DNA of 64,000 bases, from contig CAZAJG010000009.1 of assembly GCA_964485405.1 (NCBI GenBank), forward strand, positions 1 through 64,000, read 5' to 3'. Below are positions 17,198 through 24,561 of this stretch, one piece after another. The stretch is from CAKZNE01 sp964485405. GTDB taxonomy: Bacteria; Bacteroidota; Bacteroidia; Flavobacteriales; Schleiferiaceae. The notes under the pieces are model-generated. The model made no database searches and had not been told where the DNA came from. It saw nothing but the letters and a program-made list of their open reading frames with translations. Numbering within the stretch: position 1 is the first letter of the stretch; each line of letters opens with the position of its first letter. The translations under genes and the position numbers were made by a program.

Positions 17198-17956
17198 ATG
17201 AAAACACAATTGTCCTGTTTATTAGTTGATGACGAATGGCATGCGAGAGAATTGCTTAAAACATTACTCAACGAAAACTGTAACGAAGTAACTATAATCG
17301 GAGAGGCCGAGAGTGTATCTGATGCAATAGAAAAAATCAAGGAACTAAAACCTGATTTGGTTTTTTTAGATATTAAATTGAAAAATAAAACAGCTTTCGA
17401 TTTACTGGATGCAATAGAAGAGACAAACTTTCAAACTATTTTCACAACAGCTTATAGTGAGTACGCTATTAAAGCATTCGATTATTTCGCAGTTCATTAT
17501 TTATTAAAGCCGATCAATATAGAGCATTTGGAGATAGCTGTGAAAAGAGCATTAAATCGCTACAATAATAATGAGCATAACGATCATAAACAGCTCTCTA
17601 AAGATTTTAAGGAAATAGAAGAACAGAAAATAGCACTGCCCAGTAGATCTGGTGATGAGTTCGTATACATTAAGGATATACTCTGCTGCACAGCGTCTGG
17701 CTCCTACACGGAGATCACTTTTAAAAAGGGAAAAAACGTGCTCATATCAAAACCTTTAGGGTACTTTGAAAAGAAGCTTTCCCCAACTCTATTTATCCGG
17801 ACACATAAAAAGTATTTAGTAAATCTGTTAGAGGTGGTATCTATGGAAAGAGGTAGAACACCTATCCTTACCTTAACAGGGGATGTAAAAGTTGATGTTT
17901 CATTAACTTATAAAAGCGTTGTAAAAGAGAAATTGGGAGACCGTATTGTGTTTTAA
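17198..17956 (+). CDS. LytTR-family response regulator
   Basis: 252 residues. REC domain with acidic pocket D11/D12, phospho-acceptor D58 (LVFLDIKL) and K104 (YLLKPI), then a LytTR DNA-binding domain (about 150-250, with SGSYTEITF and RTHKKYLVNL). It is expected to be phosphorylated by the sensor kinase encoded immediately upstream. Target genes are not evident from the sequence. Confidence 0.95.
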   Translation: MKTQLSCLLVDDEWHARELLKTLLNENCNEVTIIGEAESVSDAIEKIKELKPDLVFLDIKLKNKTAFDLLDAIEETNFQTIFTTAYSEYAIKAFDYFAVHYLLKPINIEHLEIAVKRALNRYNNNEHNDHKQLSKDFKEIEEQKIALPSRSGDEFVYIKDILCCTASGSYTEITFKKGKNVLISKPLGYFEKKLSPTLFIRTHKKYLVNLLEVVSMERGRTPILTLTGDVKVDVSLTYKSVVKEKLGDRIVF

Positions 17957-18032
17957 AACAGCGAAAAACCAATTTTATAAACTCAAAACGTCATTTCATA
18001 TATTATAGCTATTTAATTCAAGGATCTAATTC

Positions 18033-18040
18033 TACTTTTG
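18033..18040 (+). promoter_or_regulatory. -7 promoter element of a candidate small RNA (TACTTTTG)
   Basis: Exact TAnnTTTG match in the 301-base gap between the LytTR regulator and the Crp/Fnr gene. The next feature downstream is a strong terminator rather than a gene. Confidence 0.4.
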
Positions 18041-18045
18041 AGGTG

Positions 18046-18160
18046 TAATAAAGAATACCAAAAACCCGAATATAGTAGAAACATTCTCAAAAGACTTGTC
18101 ACCTTAATGAGAATGACAGTTAAAATAAAAGAGATGGCCGCAAAGCCATCTCTTTTATTT
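18046..18160 (+). ncRNA. Candidate small RNA of about 115 nt
   Basis: Defined by a promoter-like element just upstream and a strong intrinsic terminator at the end, with no credible coding sequence between. It contains an internal inverted repeat, CATTCTC/GAGAATG, separated by about 20 bases, so two hairpins are possible. A 61-codon frame from 18038 runs through the terminator and looks spurious. Alternatively this is a long 3' UTR of the LytTR gene. No known RNA family was recognised. Confidence 0.3.
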
Positions 18161-18163
18161 TAT
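18127..18163 (+). terminator. Intrinsic terminator, possibly bidirectional
   Basis: Perfect 12-bp stem AAAAGAGATGGC / GCCATCTCTTTT with loop CGCAAA, followed by ATTTTAT. It ends either the candidate small RNA or the LytTR transcript. Confidence 0.85.
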
Positions 18164-18245
18164 ATCCTTTCTATCAAAATATATCACCATCAATTCCTTC
18201 CTTTATCTTTCCGAGTAAAATGAATTAAAGAACTTTATCTTCAGC

Positions 18246-18253
18246 TATTTTTG
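18246..18253 (+). promoter_or_regulatory. -7 promoter element of the Crp/Fnr gene (TATTTTTG)
   Basis: Exact TAnnTTTG match ending only 4 bases before the ATG. If used, transcription would begin at or very near the start codon, giving a leaderless mRNA. Confidence 0.4.
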
Positions 18254-18257
18254 TACC

Positions 18258-18908
18258 ATGGAAGACTTGAAAAACGACATCCAGCGTATTTTCCCACTCT
18301 TAAGAGACACTGCTTTAGTTCAGGAAATTTCTGAGAATGCTCAGGTAATGGAATTTGAAGCGGGTGATGTATTGATGGATTTTGGAAGCTATGTTAAAAT
18401 AATGCCATTGGTTATTAAAGGAGCTGTAAAAGTTTTGCGTGAAAGTGATGGTGACGAAGGAGGAGAACTGTTTCTGTACTATTTATACCCCGGACAGAGT
18501 TGTGCAATGACATTGAATTGTGGACGAATAAACAGCCCTAGCGAAATAAAAGCAGTAGCAGAGGAAAACACGAAAATCATTGCCATTCCGGTTCAGTACA
18601 TCAACAAGTGGATGGATAAGTACGCAGATTGGAAGGAGTTTACACTTCAAATCTATAGTTCTCGATTTGCTGAATTGCTTCAAACTCTGGATAGTATTGC
18701 TTTCCATCATATGGATGAGCGTTTGATAAACTACTTACAACATCAAATCAAGGCAAAAAAAAGTCAAGAACTTCAAATTACACATCAGCAAATTGCTTAC
18801 GATCTTAATACCTCTAGAGAGGTGATATCTCGCTTGTTGAAGAAACTCGAAAAAAATGGAGTGATAAAGCAAGGACGAAATCGATTGGAGATTATTGAGC
18901 CAATGTGA
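18258..18908 (+). CDS. Crp/Fnr-family transcriptional regulator
   Basis: 216 residues: N-terminal cyclic-nucleotide-binding-type beta-roll (about 25-125) and C-terminal HTH_Crp (about 165-210, ITHQQIAYDLNTSREVISRL). There is no Cys cluster of the Fnr Fe-S type; single cysteines occur near SCAMTLNCG. The gene directly precedes an operon for sulfur-type and membrane proteins, with two palindromic sites in between, so local regulation is likely. Signal unknown. Confidence 0.92.
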   Translation: MEDLKNDIQRIFPLLRDTALVQEISENAQVMEFEAGDVLMDFGSYVKIMPLVIKGAVKVLRESDGDEGGELFLYYLYPGQSCAMTLNCGRINSPSEIKAVAEENTKIIAIPVQYINKWMDKYADWKEFTLQIYSSRFAELLQTLDSIAFHHMDERLINYLQHQIKAKKSQELQITHQQIAYDLNTSREVISRLLKKLEKNGVIKQGRNRLEIIEPM

Positions 18909-18919
18909 TGAATGTCACT
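18904..18919. promoter_or_regulatory. CRP-like operator (TGTGA-N6-TCACT)
   Basis: The near-perfect palindrome overlaps the stop codon of the Crp/Fnr gene and lies about 50 bases before the DUF2892 gene. It matches the E. coli CRP consensus TGTGA-N6-TCACA in 9 of 10 positions. The regulator here may use a different site, so this is tentative. Confidence 0.4.
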
Positions 18920-18941
18920 TTATAAGAAGTGAGATCTTGTG

Positions 18942-18964
18942 TTATTTGAATAAAATTCAAATAA
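18942..18964. promoter_or_regulatory. Perfect 10-bp inverted repeat directly before the DUF2892 gene
   Basis: TTATTTGAAT-AAA-ATTCAAATAA is perfectly symmetric and ends one base before the ATG at 18966. Its core TTTGAAT...ATTCAAA resembles FNR/CRP-family targets. It could be the operator for the adjacent Crp/Fnr protein or a hairpin masking the start codon. Confidence 0.5.
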
Positions 18965-18965
18965 T

Positions 18966-19181
18966 ATGAAAAAGAATATGAGTAATGCCGATAGATGGAT
19001 TAGAGTTCTACTCGTGGCAGCTGTAGCTATGTTATACGGTCTTGAATTGATTTCTGGAGTACTGGCCATCGTTTTAGGTGCTGTGGCGGTAATTTTTCTA
19101 GTTACCAGTATAGTTTCCTTTTGTCCTCTTTACAGAATAGTAGGTGTAAGCACTTGTAAGGTGCCCAAGAGCTCAGATTGA
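18966..19181 (+). CDS. DUF2892 (YgaP-type) small membrane protein
   Basis: 71 residues with the sequence MSNADRWIRVLLVAAVAM near the start, two membrane helices and a final FCPLYRIVGVSTC motif, as in DUF2892 proteins. In YgaP this domain is fused to a rhodanese; here a separate periplasmic rhodanese gene follows, which supports a link to sulfur-compound handling. First gene of the operon, just after the palindromic sites. Confidence 0.9.
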   Translation: MKKNMSNADRWIRVLLVAAVAMLYGLELISGVLAIVLGAVAVIFLVTSIVSFCPLYRIVGVSTCKVPKSSD

Positions 19182-19236
19182 ACCTTTTCATAAATTTAAC
19201 TGTATATTCTTATACTTATACAAATTATCCAATACC

Positions 19237-19737
19237 ATGAAGAATCTGTTTTTCATTTTAAGCATCCTTGTATCTACATTAACTTTTGCTCAACAAAAGG
19301 TAGAGAGTAATGCTTACAACAGCATGCTTAAAGGTTTGCTTAAGCATAATGTAGAAGAGGTATCTGCTATTGAAGCGGCTATAATGGAGGATGTGGTATT
19401 TCTAGATTCTAGAGAAAAGAATGAGTTTGAAGTGAGCCACATTAAAGATGCAAAATGGATTGGCTACGATACTTTTGATTTAGAAAATGTAAAAGAAGTA
19501 CCCAAAGATGCCAAGATTATAGTTTACTGTTCTGTTGGAGCTCGGAGCGAGAATGTTTCCAATAAATTGAAAGAAGCTGGCTACACTAATGTATCCAATA
19601 TGTATGGAGGTATTTTTGAATGGGTAAATCAAGATCTACCTATTTACAGAAGTGGGGAGGAAACCAAAAAAGTACATGCTTACGATCAGGAATGGGGAGT
19701 ATGGGTAACCAAAGGAGAGAAAGTATTTAACCCATAG
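19237..19737 (+). CDS. Periplasmic rhodanese-domain protein
   Basis: 166 residues with a signal peptide (MKNLFFILSILVSTLTFAQ) and one rhodanese domain (about 40-135). The active-site loop is VYCSVGARS with catalytic C98, so sulfur transfer or persulfide chemistry is likely. Export to the periplasm and the adjacent DUF2892 gene suggest detoxification or sensing of sulfide/thiosulfate-type compounds; this is inference. Confidence 0.9.
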   Translation: MKNLFFILSILVSTLTFAQQKVESNAYNSMLKGLLKHNVEEVSAIEAAIMEDVVFLDSREKNEFEVSHIKDAKWIGYDTFDLENVKEVPKDAKIIVYCSVGARSENVSNKLKEAGYTNVSNMYGGIFEWVNQDLPIYRSGEETKKVHAYDQEWGVWVTKGEKVFNP

Positions 19738-19754
19738 TTTATACTTGAACCTAA

Positions 19755-20630
19755 ATGGATAAGTACCTTAAAATTATACAAGACTCTTTTATCGGGTATT
19801 GGAATTATTTGAGTCAGGAAATTTCCCAACCCGGTTGGACGAATTACTTCTACTGGCTTATAGGCCTTTCTCTATTGGTATGGGTAATTGAGTTACTTAA
19901 CCCGTGGAGAAAAGAGCAAAAAGCCATTCGTAAGGATTTCTGGTTGGATGGTTTTTACATGTTTTTTAATTTCTTTCTCTTCTCTCTTATTGGCTACAAC
20001 GCACTGTCTAATGTTTTCGTAGAGTTATTTAGTGACTTGTTGGCCAATTTTGGAATTGAAAATCTAATAGCTATAAATGTACAGCAGTGGCCAGTCTGGT
20101 CTCAGTTTTTACTCATGTTTGTGGTTGCTGATTTTATTCAGTGGAACATACATCGACTCTTACATAGAAGCCCATTTTTATGGCAATTTCACAAAGTACA
20201 TCATAGCGTAAAAGAGATGGGTTTCGCAGCTCATTTAAGGTTCCACTGGATGGAAACTATAGTTTATAAAAGCATTCAGTATTTACCTTTAGCAATGATT
20301 GGTTTTGGCATTCAACAGTTTTTTGTCATTCATGTTGTGGCCGTATTTATTGGGCACTTAAATCATGCAAATGTGGGTTGGAATTACGGCCCATTCAAAT
20401 ACATATTCAATAATCCTAAAATGCACATTTGGCATCATGCCAAAGAGATTCCCGGAAATCATCCGTATGGCATAAACTTCGGGATTTCACTTAGTGTTTG
20501 GGATTATGTTTTTAAAACCGCGCATGTACCGTCCAATGGAAGAGATATTGAGTTGGGATTTGATGGAGATGAGGGTTTTCCTAAAGGCTTTTTGGAACAA
20601 GCAATTTATCCATTAAACAAAAAAGAATAG
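19755..20630 (+). CDS. Fatty acid hydroxylase / sterol desaturase family membrane protein
   Basis: 291 residues with about four membrane helices and the histidine clusters of the di-iron hydroxylase superfamily: HRLLHRS, FHKVHHS, HLNHANV and HIWHHAKE. It probably modifies a membrane lipid; the substrate cannot be told. It lies 17 bases after the rhodanese gene and overlaps the next gene, so it belongs to the same operon. Confidence 0.92.
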   Translation: MDKYLKIIQDSFIGYWNYLSQEISQPGWTNYFYWLIGLSLLVWVIELLNPWRKEQKAIRKDFWLDGFYMFFNFFLFSLIGYNALSNVFVELFSDLLANFGIENLIAINVQQWPVWSQFLLMFVVADFIQWNIHRLLHRSPFLWQFHKVHHSVKEMGFAAHLRFHWMETIVYKSIQYLPLAMIGFGIQQFFVIHVVAVFIGHLNHANVGWNYGPFKYIFNNPKMHIWHHAKEIPGNHPYGINFGISLSVWDYVFKTAHVPSNGRDIELGFDGDEGFPKGFLEQAIYPLNKKE

Positions 20631-20842
20631 TGAACAAAAGCTTTACTCTTGTTCTACTGCTTTGCCTCACCTTAGGGCTTGCTCCATTTTATCCAGAGCC
20701 GCATCTGTTTGGTAAGATTAAATGGCTTATTGGCGGTGGCGTAGGGATGAAGGGACAAGATTGGTTTGATTTAATTTTACATGGAACCCCTTGGCTTATA
20801 CTGTTCTATATGGTTTTAAGCAAACGCTGGAAAAAAACCTGA
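20630..20842 (+). CDS. Small conserved two-helix membrane protein
   Basis: 70 residues: a first hydrophobic segment (about 5-20), the signature LGLAPFYPEPHLFGKIKW, a loop with GMKGQDWFDLILHG, and a second membrane segment. From memory this pattern is conserved in Bacteroidota beside similar hydroxylase genes. The GTG start overlaps the preceding TAG. Function unknown. Confidence 0.75.
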   Translation: MNKSFTLVLLLCLTLGLAPFYPEPHLFGKIKWLIGGGVGMKGQDWFDLILHGTPWLILFYMVLSKRWKKT

Positions 20843-20857
20843 AAAATCTTAATTCTA

Positions 20858-21589
20858 TTACTCAAAATGTCTTTTAATAAGGTCTTTGGTATGTAGCAGT
20901 AAAGCTTCGTCCCCCGGGTTTCCATGACCTGGAACAATGATTTGTGCATTTTGAAATTTATCAAGAAGACGGTCTAAAGTCATAGGCCATTGCTCTAAAT
21001 CTGCATCACCGATATAACCTAAATGGGTTGCTTTTAGAGATTTTACCATACATCCACCAAACAGCACATTTTCGGATGGAATCCATGTTACAATATTGTC
21101 TTGAGCGTGAGCTTTTCCAAGAAAAAAGCAGAAAATGCTTTTATCTCCAAGTGTAAACCTAACAGAATCAGAAAACGTTGCTTTGGCAAGAGCTAAGCCT
21201 TCTTTTTGGAGTTTTTTATTGGTTTTAGAATAGCTATGGGTAGGCACCTCGAGTTTATTCAAATACTTCATGCCTCCGGTACAGTCGTCATGCCAATGGT
21301 TGGGTGTAAACCCAACTAGCTTGAGGTGCATACTATCAACTAAATAGGAGAATAAAAGCATGCTCACCGTATCATCCATAGGCGTGTCAAATAACCAGGC
21401 TTCAGCGTCTTGAATAAAAAGTAAGCCGTTGCTAGAGAATCGCCCAAAAGAGGGGCTTTCAGAATAAGATCTATGGATCCAAGTATTTTGGGTTAGCGGT
21501 ATTAATTCTAAATTTTCAGATACTTCAATAGTGGACTGAGCAAAAATCAGACTTGGCAAAAAAAGAAGGGTGAATAGAGCTTTTTGCAT
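20858..21589 (-). CDS. Subclass B1 metallo-beta-lactamase
   Basis: 243 residues from the ATG that gives a signal peptide ending LIFAQ; an in-frame ATG 24 bases upstream is possible. All B1 zinc ligands are present: H98, H100 and D102 in NHWHDDCTGG, H161 in GKAHAQDN, C180 in LFGGCMVK, H222 in IVPGHGNPGD. The substrate-carboxylate lysine is also present (K183). The GYIGDADLEQWP segment, with Tyr where IMP and NDM have Asn, recalls flavobacterial BlaB/IND enzymes. It is therefore a probable periplasmic beta-lactam hydrolase, possibly carbapenem-active. No mobile element is near, so it looks chromosomal and intrinsic. It converges with the preceding plus-strand operon. Confidence 0.88.
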   Translation of the reverse strand: MQKALFTLLFLPSLIFAQSTIEVSENLELIPLTQNTWIHRSYSESPSFGRFSSNGLLFIQDAEAWLFDTPMDDTVSMLLFSYLVDSMHLKLVGFTPNHWHDDCTGGMKYLNKLEVPTHSYSKTNKKLQKEGLALAKATFSDSVRFTLGDKSIFCFFLGKAHAQDNIVTWIPSENVLFGGCMVKSLKATHLGYIGDADLEQWPMTLDRLLDKFQNAQIIVPGHGNPGDEALLLHTKDLIKRHFE

Positions 21590-21620
21590 ATATCGAAGTA
21601 TTAAGTACAACAAATATCCA

Positions 21621-21651
21621 ACAAAAAACCCCTACCAGAAAGTAGGGGTTT
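21621..21651 (-). terminator. Intrinsic terminator of rho
   Basis: Stem AAACCCCTAC / GTAGGGGTTT with a 6-base loop. Read on the minus strand it is followed by a run of Ts. It lies 24 bases past the rho stop codon. Confidence 0.88.
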
Positions 21652-21674
21652 GTATTATAAAAATCAATAAGATT

Positions 21675-23417
21675 TTAGCCATTCATGGAAACTAGAAACT
21701 CTGCATTATCGCGCGTTCTATTCATTCTATCGTGTAAAAACTCCATAGCTTCAACTGGGTTCATATCAGCCAAATGGCGTCTAAGAATCCACATTCTTTG
21801 TAGAGTTTCTTTGTCTAATAACAAGTCTTCCTTACGTGTACTAGAAGATACAAGATCAATCGCAGGGAATATTCTTCGGTTTGCAATTTTTCTATCCAAT
21901 TGCATTTCCATATTACCTGTTCCTTTAAATTCCTCAAAGATTACTTCGTCCATCTTAGAGCCTGTATCAATAAGAGCAGTAGCTAAAATGGTTAAAGAAC
22001 CTCCGTTTTCAATTTTACGAGCCGCTCCAAAGAAACGTTTTGGTTTGTGTAAAGCGTTAGCATCCACACCACCAGATAGTACTTTACCAGAAGCAGGTGA
22101 AACCGTATTGTAAGCACGAGCCAAGCGCGTAATACTATCTAAAAGAATAATCACGTCATGACCACACTCTGTCATTCGTTTTGCCTTTTCTAAAACGATG
22201 TTCGCCACTTTTACGTGTCTATCAGCAGGTTCATCAAATGTAGAAGCTACTACTTCTGCATTTACACTACGCTGCATATCTGTAACTTCTTCCGGACGTT
22301 CATCAACCAATAGGATGATCATATACGCCTCTGGATGATTTGCAGCAATAGCATTGGCTATTTCCTTAAGCAATATTGTTTTACCCGTTTTGGGCTGAGC
22401 TACAATAAGCCCTCTCTGTCCTTTACCTATTGGTGTAAACAGATCTATGATACGTGTACTTAAAGTACCCTTACGTTCTGTAATGTTAAATTTTTCCTCT
22501 GGGAAAAGAGGGGTTAGGTGTTCAAAAGCAACACGATCTCTAATCCAATCAGGAGCACGACCGTTAATACTTTCAACCTTAACCAATGGAAAATATTTTT
22601 CACCCTCTTTAGGAGGTCTGATTTGTCCACGAACGGTATCTCCGGTTTTTAATCCAAATAACTTAATCTGAGATTGAGACAAATAAATGTCATCTGGAGA
22701 ATTGAGGTAATTGTAATCGCTAGAACGTAAAAAACCATACCCATCAGGCATAATCTCTAATACACCTTCACTTATAATAATCCCGTCAAATTCGTACTCA
22801 CGATTTTTGTTGTGATTGCTCTGACGATTATCGTTACGATTGTTTCCATCGTTCCTATTATCGTTCCTATTATCGTTTCTGTTATCGTTAGAGTTGCGGT
22901 TGTTGTTGCGGTTTTGATTCTGTTGATTTCTGTGTTGAGGTTTATTCTGCTCTCTTCTGCCTCCCGGATTATTGTCTCCTTTTGGTTGATTCTTTGATTG
23001 CTGAGATGAATTGTCCTCTTTTTTACGATCGTTATCCTCTCTTGTCCGTTCTTTATTGTCGGTTCTACGATCCTTGTTTTCTGTCTCTTTTGGAAATTCA
23101 AGTTTTGGAGAATCTTTGTCACCACCAGATTTTTCTTCAGGTTTCCCTTTTTTCTCAAAACGGGGTCTTTTTCTGGGTTCTTTTGAATTTTCGTTAGAGT
23201 TTTCGTTTTTGGTTTCTGCAGGCTTTGCTGCTGGTGCTGGTGCACTTTCGTCTTTTGAAGCATTACTCATCGCTGCAGGATTGGCAGCTTGATGATCAAG
23301 AATTTTGTAGATAAGATCTTGTTTGTTAAGAGATTTGAACTTTGGAAGTTTAGCTTTTTCCGCTATTTCCTTAAGTTCAGGAAGCTTCAATGCCTTTAAC
23401 TGATTGATGTCGTACAT
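21675..23417 (-). CDS. rho: Transcription termination factor Rho with disordered insert
   Basis: 580 residues, against about 420 in E. coli. Order: Rho N domain (1-45), a long low-complexity insert rich in Asn, Arg, Asp, Lys and Gln (about 50-210, including NDNR repeats), the RNA-binding cold-shock-like domain (about 215-290, MPDGYGFLRSSDYNYL), then the hexameric ATPase with P-loop AQPKTGKT, Walker B VIILLDSITRLARAYN and the Q/R-loops. Such inserts are known in Bacteroidota and Actinobacteria Rho and are linked to phase separation or RNA binding. Confidence 0.97.
   Translation of the reverse strand: MYDINQLKALKLPELKEIAEKAKLPKFKSLNKQDLIYKILDHQAANPAAMSNASKDESAPAPAAKPAETKNENSNENSKEPRKRPRFEKKGKPEEKSGGDKDSPKLEFPKETENKDRRTDNKERTREDNDRKKEDNSSQQSKNQPKGDNNPGGRREQNKPQHRNQQNQNRNNNRNSNDNRNDNRNDNRNDGNNRNDNRQSNHNKNREYEFDGIIISEGVLEIMPDGYGFLRSSDYNYLNSPDDIYLSQSQIKLFGLKTGDTVRGQIRPPKEGEKYFPLVKVESINGRAPDWIRDRVAFEHLTPLFPEEKFNITERKGTLSTRIIDLFTPIGKGQRGLIVAQPKTGKTILLKEIANAIAANHPEAYMIILLVDERPEEVTDMQRSVNAEVVASTFDEPADRHVKVANIVLEKAKRMTECGHDVIILLDSITRLARAYNTVSPASGKVLSGGVDANALHKPKRFFGAARKIENGGSLTILATALIDTGSKMDEVIFEEFKGTGNMEMQLDRKIANRRIFPAIDLVSSSTRKEDLLLDKETLQRMWILRRHLADMNPVEAMEFLHDRMNRTRDNAEFLVSMNG
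22846..22890. repeat. 12-bp tandem repeats in rho encoding NDNR units
   Basis: About four imperfect copies of a 12-base unit (TTATCGTTCCTA as read on the plus strand) encode Asn-Asp-Asn-Arg repeats within the disordered insert of Rho. Such repeats can expand or contract by slippage without a frameshift. Confidence 0.75.
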
Positions 23418-23610
23418 CGAATAAAAAATAAATTAATAAAATGAATATTGTGATTACTTGATTTCTAAAAAAAAAATGCGTGTTTCAGGAATCTGCAGAT
23501 TTAGAATCAATACAGATGCTTGCAAGAGTTGCTACGCAATATTACAAATATTTACACAACCATTGTTCTAGTAGCCTGTTTTTTTGCCAATTTTGACCGA
23601 AATTTGTAGA

Positions 23611-24015
23611 ATGATACAACGCATACAATCCATATACTTCTTGCTCGCGGCAATCTTTTCAGCGGGTGTTTTATTTCTTGTGCCTGTTTACACGCTTAAT
23701 CAAGAACTATTAATGGCTACATCATATCCCGTTTTTTTTACCGTGTTTATGCTTTCTGCCGCTCTTTCGCTTTTTGCCATCTTCCGTTTTAAAAACCGCA
23801 AACAGCAAGTGGTGCTGGGTAGATTAAATGTAATCCTCAACTTTATATTATTTGCTATTATCCTCTACACCTATTTCGAGGTGATAAAACCAAATGACGG
23901 GAGTTTAGGTTTAGCTACTTTTATCCCAATTAGTACCGTGATATTTACATCCTTGGCGAACAGAGCTATCATGGCAGATGAGGCTTTGGTTAGAGCTGCG
24001 GATCGTTTTCGCTAA
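23611..24015 (+). CDS. DUF4293 family membrane protein
   Basis: 134 residues with four membrane helices and the conserved opening MIQRIQSIYFLLAA. The family is confined to Bacteroidota. ATG 23611 is preferred over an in-frame upstream start at 23584 because the family begins with MIQRIQ. It is divergent from rho and separated by an AT-rich region of about 190 bases with no other feature visible. Function unknown. Confidence 0.88.
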   Translation: MIQRIQSIYFLLAAIFSAGVLFLVPVYTLNQELLMATSYPVFFTVFMLSAALSLFAIFRFKNRKQQVVLGRLNVILNFILFAIILYTYFEVIKPNDGSLGLATFIPISTVIFTSLANRAIMADEALVRAADRFR

Positions 24016-24016
24016 T

Positions 24017-24508
24017 TTATCTTTTAAGCTCTACTACTTCTAAATCAAATATTCTTTCCCCTTCAATCTTGAAGCGGAGCATGGTGCGAACGTTATGAAA
24101 TCCATGCTTACCAATGGCACCTGGGTTCATATGTAAGAGGGATAGCTTTTTGTCCGGTATCACCTTCAGAATATGGCTATGGCCACAAATAAAGAGTTTG
24201 GGTGGCGAATTATATATTTCCGGTTTTACAACGGGTGAGTATCTACCTGGATATCCGCCAATATGAGTTATCCAAACATCCACTTGCTCCGCCATAAAGC
24301 GGAGGTTTAAAGGCCATTCAGCTCGTATAGAGGCTCCATCTATATTACCAAATACGGCTTTTACTGGAGCGACAGTTTTTAGCGTATCTGTAACCTCTAA
24401 AGTGCCAATATCCCCAGCATGCCAAATTTCATCACTTTTTTCACAAAGTCTTAAAATCTGATCGTCAATAAAGGAATGCGTATCGCTTAATAAAGAAACC
24501 CGAATCAA
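24017..24508 (-). CDS. YfcE/MJ0936-type metallophosphoesterase
   Basis: 163-residue calcineurin-like phosphoesterase with all metal-binding motifs: SDTHS, HAGDIG, FGNIDG, ITHIGG and ICGHSH. It is a single-domain cytoplasmic enzyme, probably a phosphodiesterase; the natural substrate is unknown. The TTG start lies 53 bases from the divergent truA start. The stop lies one base from the DUF4293 stop (convergent). Confidence 0.92.
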   Translation of the reverse strand: MIRVSLLSDTHSFIDDQILRLCEKSDEIWHAGDIGTLEVTDTLKTVAPVKAVFGNIDGASIRAEWPLNLRFMAEQVDVWITHIGGYPGRYSPVVKPEIYNSPPKLFICGHSHILKVIPDKKLSLLHMNPGAIGKHGFHNVRTMLRFKIEGERIFDLEVVELKR

Positions 24509-24527
24509 TGTTTAGCCATGTATAGTT

Positions 24528-24535
24528 TACCTTTG
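24528..24535 (+). promoter_or_regulatory. -7 promoter element of truA (TACCTTTG)
   Basis: Exact TAnnTTTG match 26 bases upstream of the truA TTG start. Confidence 0.45.
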
Positions 24536-24561
24536 CGATATTATAAAAAGAATCCATTCCA

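Noticed and set aside
18038..18223. 61-codon plus-strand frame between the LytTR and Crp/Fnr genes
   Set aside because: It starts inside the promoter element and reads straight through a strong intrinsic terminator; a non-coding RNA is more plausible.
22846..22890. Short tandem repeats that might resemble a CRISPR array
   Set aside because: The units are 12 bases without spacers and encode NDNR repeats in frame within rho.
22772..23263. 163-codon minus-strand frame overlapping rho
   Set aside because: It is a frame shadow of the low-complexity rho insert; the Asn/Arg codons leave alternative frames open, and the product is a Thr/Ile/Lys-rich string without domains.
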